Below, in pieces: positions 37,493 to 46,496 of a stretch of DNA of 63,817 nt. Source of the stretch: Prevotella sp. UBA6994 (lineage in GTDB: Bacteria > Bacteroidota > Bacteroidia > Bacteroidales > Bacteroidaceae); contig DJXW01000041.1 of the NCBI GenBank assembly GCA_002449845.1, positions 1 to 63,817 on the forward strand. Direction: 5' to 3'. A program made the position numbers and the translations under genes. Positions within the stretch are counted from its first letter, which is position 1. Every line of letters begins with the position of its first letter. The notes under the pieces are model-generated. The model did not search any database. It was not told the origin of the DNA and was given only the letters and a program-made list of their open reading frames with translations.

Positions 37493-38590
37493 ATGGACAA
37501 GCAATCTATGAATATATTTCATATCATCTCAAATAAAGAATGGGGTGGTGGCGAACAAACTGTATTGGATTTGAGTCGTCGTCAACTTGCAGATGGAATT
37601 AATATAGAACTATTTTGTCTGCCTTTAGAGTCGATTGCCGAGCGGTTTCATGAGTTGAACGTGCCTATACATACTTTACCTTTAAAAGGTGTATTAGACT
37701 TTAGGAGCGCATGGCAGATGGCAAAAATTATCAAGCAGAAGCAGAATTGCATCGTACATGCACACAATTTCAAGGAAGCCTTCACCGCCGCATACGCCAG
37801 AAAGTTGAGTGGTCGCAAGGACATTCGTGTGGTGATGTGTCGTAATCTCACACGTAAGGGCAAGACATCATGGATTTATAATTGGCTTTATGGTCAATTA
37901 GATTGTATCGTGTTTGATTCACAATTGGCGATGGATACTTTTTTAAGCACTCATCCTGCCATTGACAAAAAGAAGTTACTTGTCATTCATAATGGTATCG
38001 TCGTTCCTACAAACATAGTTCCTGTGGATGTAAAGACTATGTTTAGCATCCCTAAAGATTATGTTTTGGCGATGTATCATGGACGTTTAAATCCCGAAAA
38101 GGGACTTGACGTGCTTATCGAGGCGGTTGAGATGTTGCGCGATAAGCCTTTCCGATTGGTACTTGTAGGTCGTGGAACCGATGAATACACCGCCCACCTA
38201 CAATCTCTCATAGAAGAAAAGCAACTGAAAGATAAGGTAACATTAGCTGGTTTCCGCAATCCCGTCTTATCATACGTTGCCGCCGCAGACATCGGAATTC
38301 TTCCTTCCATCGTGCCAGAAGGATGTTCGCTTTCAGCACAAGAACATCTATCGCAAGGACATCCTATCATTGCGACAAACAATGGCGGTCAACGTGAATA
38401 TATCAATAGTGGCAAGAATGGCTTGCTCGTTCCTCCCAACGATGCTAAAGCATTGGCTGACGCGATGGGACAATTGATTGATAATCCTACTTTGCGTAAA
38501 CAATTGGGCAAACAAGCTAAGGAAGACTTTGAAGATCACATGACATACGAACACTTCTATGCGAAAATGAGTGCAATTTATCAACCATGA
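37493..38590 (+). CDS. GT4-family glycosyltransferase
   Basis: 365 residues, GT-B fold: IFHIISNKEWGGGEQTVLDLSRRQLADG at the N-terminus, LAMYHGRLNPEKGLDVLIEAVEML as start of the donor domain, and PSIVPEGCSLSAQEHLSQGHPIIATNNGGQREYI as the E-x7-E region. Starts an operon with LpxL-like and GT11 genes. An inner-core role is likely because the next gene is a lipid A acyltransferase. Confidence 0.9.
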   Translation: MDKQSMNIFHIISNKEWGGGEQTVLDLSRRQLADGINIELFCLPLESIAERFHELNVPIHTLPLKGVLDFRSAWQMAKIIKQKQNCIVHAHNFKEAFTAAYARKLSGRKDIRVVMCRNLTRKGKTSWIYNWLYGQLDCIVFDSQLAMDTFLSTHPAIDKKKLLVIHNGIVVPTNIVPVDVKTMFSIPKDYVLAMYHGRLNPEKGLDVLIEAVEMLRDKPFRLVLVGRGTDEYTAHLQSLIEEKQLKDKVTLAGFRNPVLSYVAAADIGILPSIVPEGCSLSAQEHLSQGHPIIATNNGGQREYINSGKNGLLVPPNDAKALADAMGQLIDNPTLRKQLGKQAKEDFEDHMTYEHFYAKMSAIYQP

Positions 38591-38622
38591 TTTGCACCAT
38601 GCTCATTTAAAGACACGATACG

Positions 38623-39549
38623 ATGAAACAAGTATTATATTATATTATATCTGCCATTTGGTATTTGTTTTCCTTGTTGCCTCTACGTATTCATTACGTA
38701 TTGAGCGACGGAATCTATCTGATAGTTTATCGGTTGATTGGCTATCGCGTAAAGGTGGTTAGGAATAACTTGGAAAAATCGTTTCCCGAAAAAACCGAAA
38801 AGGAATTGCGCGAGATTGAAAGAAAGTTCTATCATTGTTTGTGCGACTATTTCGTAGAAACTATCAAGATGACGACGATGAGCGAGAAACAAATGCGTCG
38901 TAGAATGACTTACAAAGGCGTTGACGTTATCAACCAATGTACGAACGACAAACAATCTGTTGCGCTTTATCTTGGACATATCTTCAATTGGGAGTGGATT
39001 ACGTCGGTTCCCTTATGGGTTTCTCCTGATTTAGTGTGCGGGCAATTGTATCATGCTTTGGAGAATCCCATATTCGACAAATTGTTTTTGAATATTCGTC
39101 AGCGTTGGGGAGCAGAGTGTATCGCATTGACAGATGTTCTTCGGAAGACGATTGAATATAAACAACAAAACAAGGTTTCCATCATTGGATATATTGGAGA
39201 CCAAGTGCCTCATTGGAACAATATCCACCATTGGTGTCAGTTCTTGAATCATGATACTCCTGTAATGACTGGTACGGAACGAATCGCCATCAAGAACAAC
39301 CAAGCTCTTGTTTACTTGGATATTCGACGTGTTCGTCGTGGTTATTATGAGGCTGAGTTCCAATTAATGACTCGAAACCCTAAAGAATTGAAAGAGTTTG
39401 AAGCAACGGATATTTATTTCCGTAAATTAGAAGAGACAATTCGCAAACAACCCGAACTATGGTTGTGGAGCCATAATCGTTGGAAGCGAACACGCGAGGA
39501 ATTCAATGAGCGATTTAAGGTGGTTGATGGTAAGGTTGTACCCAAATAA
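38623..39549 (+). CDS. LpxL/HtrB-like Kdo-dependent lipid A acyltransferase
   Basis: 308 residues. One N-terminal membrane anchor (MKQVLYYIISAIWYLFSLLP), then VKVVRNNLEKSFPEKT and the catalytic H-x4-E motif at His119-Glu124 (YLGHIFNWEW). The enzyme adds a secondary acyl chain to lipid A at the inner membrane. The upstream frame continues into the previous gene, so start 38623 is the natural one. Confidence 0.93.
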   Translation: MKQVLYYIISAIWYLFSLLPLRIHYVLSDGIYLIVYRLIGYRVKVVRNNLEKSFPEKTEKELREIERKFYHCLCDYFVETIKMTTMSEKQMRRRMTYKGVDVINQCTNDKQSVALYLGHIFNWEWITSVPLWVSPDLVCGQLYHALENPIFDKLFLNIRQRWGAECIALTDVLRKTIEYKQQNKVSIIGYIGDQVPHWNNIHHWCQFLNHDTPVMTGTERIAIKNNQALVYLDIRRVRRGYYEAEFQLMTRNPKELKEFEATDIYFRKLEETIRKQPELWLWSHNRWKRTREEFNERFKVVDGKVVPK

Positions 39550-39557
39550 TAATTGGT

Positions 39558-40367
39558 ATGATATTCGTTAGGGATAAAGGAAGGATGTGCAATAACATAT
39601 TGCAATATGGACATCTTTACGCATGGGGTCGTGAACATGGACGTTCAACGATGTCGATGCGCTTTGCCTATAAATATCCTTGGTTTCATATCTGCGATAC
39701 TCACTATCACAATTTCATCGTTTATGTATTGGCGAAATATGCCGCTGCATGGAAGTTGATTCCTACCGTTACGTTTAACGAGGAAAAGGATGATTATAGC
39801 CATGAAGAACAAATGATGCTGAATCATAAGATGATTGTGGCTATCGGCTGGTATGCTCGTTGGTATGATTTGTTTATTAAATACAAGTCGGAAATCTTGC
39901 AGTTGTTCGCCTTCAAGGAGGATGTGCAACGTAAAACAGCTGACGTGTTGGGTCAAGATAAGGTGTTGCGTTTAGGTGTTCATATCCGTCGAGGCGACTA
40001 TGCTACATTTTATGGAGGTCGTTTCTTCTATTCTGATGAGCAATACATTCATATCATCCAACAATTTTATTCTTTACATCAGGGTGAGAAGTTGACGGTT
40101 TATATCTGTGGGAATGATCCTGAAATACAACAAGATTTATATCGCCAGCAATTGCCGATGTGCAACGTAGTGTTTCCCAATGGAAATCCAGCCGAAGACC
40201 TCTGCTTGCTTTCTCATTGCGATTATTTGATTGGCGCACCCAGTACTTTTTCTTTAGTTGCTGCCATGTATCATGACTTGCCTTTGTATTGGATAGAGAA
40301 TCCAGATGTAGAGTTGTCGTCAGATTCTTTTCAACACTTCAACCACCTTTTTCGCCACATTTATTAA
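39558..40367 (+). CDS. GT11-family (alpha-1,2-)fucosyltransferase
   Basis: 269 residues. HIRRGDYATF (142-151) is the hallmark of GT11/alpha-1,2 fucosyltransferases, with RMCNNILQYGHLYAWG as the usual N-terminal pocket and SHCDYLIGAPSTFSLVAAMY later. It transfers fucose from GDP-fucose onto a galactose-type acceptor. In Bacteroidales this often gives host-like antigens on surface glycans. The 22-base repeat array starts 14 bases after its stop. Confidence 0.88.
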   Translation: MIFVRDKGRMCNNILQYGHLYAWGREHGRSTMSMRFAYKYPWFHICDTHYHNFIVYVLAKYAAAWKLIPTVTFNEEKDDYSHEEQMMLNHKMIVAIGWYARWYDLFIKYKSEILQLFAFKEDVQRKTADVLGQDKVLRLGVHIRRGDYATFYGGRFFYSDEQYIHIIQQFYSLHQGEKLTVYICGNDPEIQQDLYRQQLPMCNVVFPNGNPAEDLCLLSHCDYLIGAPSTFSLVAAMYHDLPLYWIENPDVELSSDSFQHFNHLFRHIY

Positions 40368-40380
40368 AAAAGTTATATTC

Positions 40381-40490
40381 GGTTCCTTATCATGTAACCA
40401 ACGGTCACCATGCAAGAAACCGATGGTTCCTTATATAGTTATCATCGGTTACATATATAGTTACCTTCAGTTTCTTATATGGTTGTCATT
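40381..40490. repeat. 22-base-period palindromic array (five units)
   Basis: Units start at 40381, 40403, 40425, 40447 and 40469 with exact 22-base steps. Consensus GGTTNCTTATATAGTTACC, nearly self-complementary. The array lies between two converging genes. Confidence 0.85.
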
Positions 40491-40506
40491 ACCATATACC
40501 ATTTTT

Positions 40507-42486
40507 CTATGGAACCAATTGGTCGTTCACCATCCGTTCCATATATTGCTGTATGATAGCTTTCACCTCTCGTTCCATTTGTGCTTGTTGAGGAACTTTT
40601 CCCAATAAGTTTCGTTTCATCAGAGAATCGGCCAGTGCATACATACCCTTGGTTTGTTGTCCGTCGAATTGAAGTACATAACCATGTTTTACGTATTGGT
40701 AAATGCCGTTGAGATAGTTGACCGCCCAAGTCTGATCCGCAGGCGTGTTGAACAAATCAATGCCGAAGCCAAAGTATGGTTTATGGTAATTGAGCATCCC
40801 CATCACCGTAGGCAGAATATCTATTTGTTGGGCTATCTTATCCTGTATTTCCGGTTGTCGATTGGAATTGCCTGGCTCATAAATAATAATAGGTGAGCAG
40901 AAACCACCAATATCAGTTTGGTAAAAAGCATGATCGGAAAGATTTGTATGGTCGCTGGTGAGTACGAAGATGGTGTTTTTGAACCACGGTTCTTTGCTCA
41001 CGCGCTCAAAGAACTTCCCGATAGCCATGTCTGTATATCGGATGCACTTATGAATGATGATTCCTTCCTCTGGATATTTGTCTTTGTATTGCTCAGGTAT
41101 TTGATAAGGATGGTGAGAAGAAGCGGTAAAGACTGCCGTCATGAAGGGTTCTTTCATCTCAGACATCTTCGTGGCATAATATTGAAGGAATGGTTCATCC
41201 CATATAGCCCACATCCCGTCAAAGTCGTTATCTCCGCCAAACCGCTTGTCAGCATTGTAGTCTTCACGTCCATAGTATTCTTGGAAGCCAGTGGCTCTTG
41301 AAAAAGCCTGAAAACCCATCGAACCACGTTGTGCTCCATGAAAGAAAGCGGTTTGATAACCTTCTCCTGCCAAGAGAGAAGCAATTCCACTGACATGATT
41401 CATAGATGCGGGTGTGAGAAAGAATGGTTCTACAAACATTGGAATGCTGCTGAGAATGGAAGGCATTCCGTCGATGCTTTTCCTACCGTTGCAAAAAGAG
41501 TGTTTAAACGTGACGCTACGGGCAATCAGTGAATCTACGCAAGGCGTATAACCTTGATATTTCCCATTTTCCAAAGTCTTGTTGAGCGCACCGATATATT
41601 CTCTTCCGAAACTCTCTACGATAAGTACCACGACATTCTTCTTAATCATGTTAAGGTCGTTAGTGTCTTTAAGGACCGTAAGGTCTTCTGCGGGCTGGTG
41701 AATGGGAGTGTAGATGGCCTCCATCTCCTTGGCATTATCGAAATAATTGGGCACTACGAACACATCTTTGCCAATTGTGCGATAGAGAGAGAATGGAGTA
41801 TTGAGAACAAGGGCCGCCTCTATGGGTCGGTTGACGTATTGGTTGGCGTTGCTGATGGTGATTGGGCGCACGGCAGTGGTAAATCCACCGCGTATTCCTG
41901 CCACGATGAATGGTGCTACCAAAGCCAATGAAAGCAGCATTGCCAAATCGTATTGCCACCAACGATAATTGCGTGATTGAAGTCTTGGCTTTTTATACCA
42001 TTTGTAAAGTCCCCAAATCACCAAGGCGAAAATCAGCACGAGGTAAAAATGATGGATTGTTTCCGTGAGAAAGATAGAACCAAGATTACCCTCATTGGAA
42101 AACTCACCGAATACGGTAGTTGTCGTTCGCCGCATGGTATATTTGAAATATACCGAATCACAGAGATTGATGGCAAGTGCCAATCCATTAATTATCAGGA
42201 AAACCCATTTGCAGATTTGCTGATAAACTTGTGTCTCCTTTCCGTGCCAAGGCAACAGCATGAGAACAATATAGGGAATGTTTGTGACCAAGATGGCTGA
42301 GGTGTCGAAGACCAGTCCGCCAGCCAATATCTCCATCAAATGACCAAAAGATAGACCTTGCTCAAAATAACTATAGTTGACCAACAAATATACGATACGT
42401 GCAATAAAATAAACTATATACACCATCAGCAAGTTGAAGATGGTTGCAATGAGCGGTGCGGATAGTCCTAATCGACGAATGTTCAT
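40507..42486 (-). CDS. LtaS/MdoB-like sulfatase-fold phosphotransferase, first of a pair
   Basis: 659 residues: five N-terminal membrane segments (about 1-185), then a periplasmic alkaline-phosphatase-superfamily domain with NVVVLIVESFGREYIG (metal Glu), GRKSIDGMPSIL (Ser as likely nucleophile, where LtaS has Thr) and VLTSDHTNLSD (metal Asp-His). Family members transfer phosphoglycerol or phosphoethanolamine from a lipid to a glycan. Bacteroidetes have no teichoic acid, so decoration of surface or periplasmic glycan or lipid A is likely. It follows its paralogue after six bases. Confidence 0.85.
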   Translation of the reverse strand: MNIRRLGLSAPLIATIFNLLMVYIVYFIARIVYLLVNYSYFEQGLSFGHLMEILAGGLVFDTSAILVTNIPYIVLMLLPWHGKETQVYQQICKWVFLIINGLALAINLCDSVYFKYTMRRTTTTVFGEFSNEGNLGSIFLTETIHHFYLVLIFALVIWGLYKWYKKPRLQSRNYRWWQYDLAMLLSLALVAPFIVAGIRGGFTTAVRPITISNANQYVNRPIEAALVLNTPFSLYRTIGKDVFVVPNYFDNAKEMEAIYTPIHQPAEDLTVLKDTNDLNMIKKNVVVLIVESFGREYIGALNKTLENGKYQGYTPCVDSLIARSVTFKHSFCNGRKSIDGMPSILSSIPMFVEPFFLTPASMNHVSGIASLLAGEGYQTAFFHGAQRGSMGFQAFSRATGFQEYYGREDYNADKRFGGDNDFDGMWAIWDEPFLQYYATKMSEMKEPFMTAVFTASSHHPYQIPEQYKDKYPEEGIIIHKCIRYTDMAIGKFFERVSKEPWFKNTIFVLTSDHTNLSDHAFYQTDIGGFCSPIIIYEPGNSNRQPEIQDKIAQQIDILPTVMGMLNYHKPYFGFGIDLFNTPADQTWAVNYLNGIYQYVKHGYVLQFDGQQTKGMYALADSLMKRNLLGKVPQQAQMEREVKAIIQQYMERMVNDQLVP

Positions 42487-42492
42487 GGTGTG

Positions 42493-44445
42493 TCAATGAT
42501 TAGTTTCTATTGTTTTTAAATCCATAGCTGCAGACTGGAGAATGGCTTTCCCTTTCTTGAGAAGCTGTTGACTGTTGCTGCTCTTGTTGACGATAATTCG
42601 GTTTGAATTCAGGTCGAATACCGCAAACCCCGTACTGTCTCTCATGGTAATACCATTATTATAGGTATGAATGGCAAAGGGATATGTGTAATTCTTGCTC
42701 AGCACGTCACGACTGAACTTAAAGTCACGGTGTGCAATACCTAATTGTCCGAGTAACGTGGCTGCCACATCGGTTTGATTGCAGATTTGTTCTATCCTAC
42801 GTGACTCTTTGATGGCTCCACCCAACCAAAGCATAGGCACATGGTCGTGTTCTTCATGAGTCTCTCCCACATCTTTATAAGATATACCGTGGTCAGGAAG
42901 CATGATGACCAATAGGTTCTCCCATTGTGGCGTTTGCTTTACTTGGTCTATGAAGTTGCCAATGCAATCGTCTAAGTAACAGAAAGCATTCAATATTTCG
43001 TCTTCCATCTTATGGGTAGGAACATCCCAAGGCTCGTGGCTGCTCAGTGTGGAATAGCCAATCAAGAGAGGAGGTTGCTTGGAGTCATGGGTTATTGGTG
43101 CCTGTTCTTTGATTGTATTTAATAAAGTACCAAATGTAATATCGTCTCTTACGCCCCATTTAGCGGTCTTTTGTTCCTCTGAGGAATAGTTCTTCATCCA
43201 ATGCAATTGTTCAAAGCCAATGGTAACCAAATAACTGCGCATATTGGTGAAGTTGATGTCTCCACCATATATATAATAGGTGTTGTATCCTTCGTTTCTT
43301 AACGACTTGGACAATCCTGGAAGGAAGCGGGTCTTTGAAGGCATTTTCATTACCGACGAACGAGGGAAGGAGGGATAACCGCTCCATGTGCAAAGAGTAC
43401 CCCTGTCAGTGCGCCATGAGTTGGCGTAGAAGTTAGAGAAATACACACCCTCATGCACCAATTGGTTGAATCGTGGCATGATGTCCTTGCGCTTTCCGAT
43501 GTCTTCAGTGAAGATACCGGCACAACTCTCCAGCAAGATGACAACGATATTGGGACGTTTGGTACGAAGCAAACTATCTGGTTCTATGCTTTCCGTAGGG
43601 AAAAGATTCTCCATGAGTTTTGCCCGTTCATCTTCCTCCATGAAAAGATAATCAGGAACATAGTTGGCTGATTTCTCGAATGAGGAAAGAAAGCTAAATA
43701 CGGGATTCACGGCTGAATGATTCAAGAATTGATTTTGCGAATAGTAAACCTGTCCGATATTGGTGGTTGACTCTCCCAAGCCTCCGCGAATGCCTATAAT
43801 CAGGATGGGAATAAACAATACATAGATGATTGTAGCGATTATCTTTGAGTGCAGGTTGGTGTGAGGAGTCTGCTTACTTTTAAAAATACTCCTATAAAGC
43901 AAGTCGATGCAGATGGCAATGACGAGGAATACCAATACCCTCACGAAAAGATAACCTTTGCTGACGCTTGCCGCGGCTTCTGTCGGTGTTTCCAAATATT
44001 GCAGACACGACGAGTCGAGTTTAAATCCCCAGAAAGGATAAAGACTGGTGTCTGATACGAATGCCAGGGAAAAAGCCAATGAAACCAACAAGCTATAAAC
44101 CTTTAGGATGGTGATGAGCACCTTGTTTTTCCACCAGATGCGAATCATCCCTATGAGGAAGGGAACAATGAGGAAGTAAAGGGCTGTAGATAAATCCAAC
44201 GATAGTCCGTGTCGTAAAACGTCGCAAACATCACCAACCTGGAAATCATGTCCTTCAAGGCAAACAAGCATAAACGCCACTTTTGCCAACATAAAAACCA
44301 ATACGGTTATGATGAAGAAGGAGATAGGAATGGTGAAATGGGATATTGTACGCATGATACAGCCATCAAGTCTTGACGTTTGATGTACTTTCTCCTTCGT
44401 CATTCCTCCATCTTCCATATAATTACTTCCACCTTCGTAATTCAT
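42493..44445 (-). CDS. LtaS-like sulfatase-fold phosphotransferase, second of a pair
   Basis: 650 residues, five N-terminal membrane segments, then a sulfatase domain: NIVVILLESCAGIFTE, NSWRTDRGTLCTWSGYPSFP (nucleophile Thr) and VIMLPDHGISYKD. The start is uncertain. A direct tandem repeat (29 bases at 44415-44443 and 44453-44481, step 38) covers the first codons, so Met 1 (44445), 10 or 15 are all possible. Co-transcribed with its paralogue and the exporter. Confidence 0.82.
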   Translation of the reverse strand: MNYEGGSNYMEDGGMTKEKVHQTSRLDGCIMRTISHFTIPISFFIITVLVFMLAKVAFMLVCLEGHDFQVGDVCDVLRHGLSLDLSTALYFLIVPFLIGMIRIWWKNKVLITILKVYSLLVSLAFSLAFVSDTSLYPFWGFKLDSSCLQYLETPTEAAASVSKGYLFVRVLVFLVIAICIDLLYRSIFKSKQTPHTNLHSKIIATIIYVLFIPILIIGIRGGLGESTTNIGQVYYSQNQFLNHSAVNPVFSFLSSFEKSANYVPDYLFMEEDERAKLMENLFPTESIEPDSLLRTKRPNIVVILLESCAGIFTEDIGKRKDIMPRFNQLVHEGVYFSNFYANSWRTDRGTLCTWSGYPSFPRSSVMKMPSKTRFLPGLSKSLRNEGYNTYYIYGGDINFTNMRSYLVTIGFEQLHWMKNYSSEEQKTAKWGVRDDITFGTLLNTIKEQAPITHDSKQPPLLIGYSTLSSHEPWDVPTHKMEDEILNAFCYLDDCIGNFIDQVKQTPQWENLLVIMLPDHGISYKDVGETHEEHDHVPMLWLGGAIKESRRIEQICNQTDVAATLLGQLGIAHRDFKFSRDVLSKNYTYPFAIHTYNNGITMRDSTGFAVFDLNSNRIIVNKSSNSQQLLKKGKAILQSAAMDLKTIETNH

Positions 44446-44481
44446 CCTTCCTCCATATAATTACTTCCACCTTCGTAATTC
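44415..44481. repeat. Tandem direct repeat over a gene start
   Basis: Two copies of a 29-base sequence (44415-44443, 44453-44481), 38 bases apart. Each carries GGTGGAAGTAATTATATGGA on the minus strand, so both the leader and a start codon context are duplicated. Confidence 0.85.
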
Positions 44482-44495
44482 TTCCCTCAACCATC

Positions 44496-46325
44496 TCATA
44501 AGCTTTGCATATCGTTCAGTTTCTTGTAATAACCGTCAATAGAGAGCAGTTGTTCGTGTGTTCCTCGTTCTACGATACATCCCTCATGCAACACACAGAT
44601 TTCATCCGCGTTTTTGATGGTAGAAAGTCGGTGGGCAATGGCAACGGTCGTGCGAGTCTTCATCAGTCGTTCCAATGCGTCTTGCACCAGTCGTTCGCTT
44701 TCCGTATCGAGTGCCGACGTAGCCTCATCGAGAATCAAGATAGGAGGATTCTTCAAGATTGCACGAGCAATGCTCACACGTTGGCGTTGTCCGCCCGACA
44801 GTCTGCCACCTCTATCTCCGATGTTTGTATCGAAGCCCTGTTCAGATTGCGTGATGAAGTCGTAAGCATTGGCAATCTTGGCAGCCTCTGCAATCTGTTC
44901 ATCCGTAGCATTATCCACTCCGAACGAGATGTTATTGCGGAAGGAATCATTAAAGAGAATTGCCTCTTGGTTGACGTTTCCGATGAGTTGTCTTAAATCC
45001 TGAATGCCCAAGTCTTTTACGTTGATACCGTCAATGAGCACTTCGCCCTCTTGCACGTCATAATAGCGTGGAATCAAGTCAACCATCGTAGATTTGCCAC
45101 TGCCGCTTTGTCCGACGATGGCAACCGTCTTTCCTTTCTCTATCGTGAGGTTGATGTTGCGCAAAACCCATTGCTCACCGTATCTGAACGATACGTTCTT
45201 AAACTCTATCTGATGGTTAAAACCATTGATATGCTTAGGTTGGGCAGGTTCCTTGATGGTGTTTTCTGCCATGAGAATCTTGTCAATACGTTCCATGGAA
45301 GCCAAGCCTTTCGGAATGTTGTAACCTGCTTTTGAAAACTCTTTCAATGGGTTGATGATGCTATAGAGAATCACCATATAATAGATAAACGTAGGACCCG
45401 TAATGGTTTGGTTGTTTAAGACAAGAATACCTCCAAACCACAATACGATAACAATCATCACCGTACCGAGAAACTCGCTCATCGGGTGGGCGGAAGTTTG
45501 GCGGATATTCACTCGCATGAGGTCAGAACGATAAGCTGAATTTACTTGATCGAATCGCTTGTTCATCTTATCCTCTGCGCAAAACGCCTTGATGATACGT
45601 AGTCCACCTAATGTTTCTTCCACTTGGCTCATGGTGTCGCTCCATAGAGCTTGAGCCTTTACGGAGTCTTGTTTCAGCCTTCTTCCCACGATTCCCATAA
45701 TCCAACCCATCACCGGAACGATAATCAGCGTGAAAAGGGTGAGCTGCCAAGAGATGAAAATCAATGTGGCGAAGTAGGCAATGATAAGTACAGGATTCTT
45801 AAACAACATGTCGAGAGACGACATGATGGAGTTTTCCACTTCTTGCACATCGCCACTCATGCGTGCAATGATGTCTCCCTTGCGTTCCTCGGAGAAGAAT
45901 CCCAATGGCAATGAGGTTATCTTGCGATAGAGTTGGTTGCGAATATCACGTACCACACCCGTCCTGATAGGAACGATACAAGCGGAGGTGAGGAAATAAG
46001 CACCTGTTTTCAAGAACGTGGTGATAGCCAAGAAAAGACCGATAAACAACAAAGTCGTGGTTGGTCCATAATCGGCTATCAATCCATTGACAAAGTAATT
46101 GAGGTTGTTCATCAGCACCGTCTGTGCGTTTCCCCAATCCCAAGCCATCATGGACGTTGCTGCCTCTGCTTCTCCCGTCTGGAACAGGATTTGCAGAATA
46201 GGTATCAGAGCGGCAAATGAAAAGATATTGAGTACTGCCGATAGGATATTGAACACTATAGACAATACCAAATACTTCTTATATGGCGGTACGAAACGCC
46301 GCAACACTTGTAAAAACTCTTTCAT
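44496..46325 (-). CDS. MsbA-like ABC exporter (lipid/glycolipid)
   Basis: 609 residues, a half-transporter with fused six-span membrane domain (about 15-320) and ATPase domain. Walker A GQSGSGKS at 405-412, signature LSGGQRQ at 509-515, Walker B ILILDE at 529-534. Flips lipid A-core or related glycolipid across the inner membrane. The gene heads the minus-strand unit with the two sulfatase-fold genes. A TAACTTTG box lies at 46333-46340. Confidence 0.92.
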   Translation of the reverse strand: MKEFLQVLRRFVPPYKKYLVLSIVFNILSAVLNIFSFAALIPILQILFQTGEAEAATSMMAWDWGNAQTVLMNNLNYFVNGLIADYGPTTTLLFIGLFLAITTFLKTGAYFLTSACIVPIRTGVVRDIRNQLYRKITSLPLGFFSEERKGDIIARMSGDVQEVENSIMSSLDMLFKNPVLIIAYFATLIFISWQLTLFTLIIVPVMGWIMGIVGRRLKQDSVKAQALWSDTMSQVEETLGGLRIIKAFCAEDKMNKRFDQVNSAYRSDLMRVNIRQTSAHPMSEFLGTVMIVIVLWFGGILVLNNQTITGPTFIYYMVILYSIINPLKEFSKAGYNIPKGLASMERIDKILMAENTIKEPAQPKHINGFNHQIEFKNVSFRYGEQWVLRNINLTIEKGKTVAIVGQSGSGKSTMVDLIPRYYDVQEGEVLIDGINVKDLGIQDLRQLIGNVNQEAILFNDSFRNNISFGVDNATDEQIAEAAKIANAYDFITQSEQGFDTNIGDRGGRLSGGQRQRVSIARAILKNPPILILDEATSALDTESERLVQDALERLMKTRTTVAIAHRLSTIKNADEICVLHEGCIVERGTHEQLLSIDGYYKKLNDMQSL

Positions 46326-46408
46326 CCTTTTGCAAAGTTAATGATTTATTTTTAATCCAACATGAGAATGTTGAAAAATCCTCCCAGCCATCAATGTCTT
46401 TCTTTTTT

Positions 46409-46496
46409 GTAGATGGTAATTATACGCATTGCAAACCATATCTTTGCGATGGATAAACGTTAGGTTTACCCAAGCCAAAGATGATGTTTAGTCTGT
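46409..46496. repeat. 22-base-period palindromic array (three or four units)
   Basis: Units start at about 46409, 46431, 46453 and 46475. Examples: ATAAACGTTAGGTTTACCCA and CCAAAGATGATGTTTAG, related to the array at 21935. The last unit overlaps the miaB stop codon (46488-46490). Both flanking genes are minus-strand. Confidence 0.6.
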
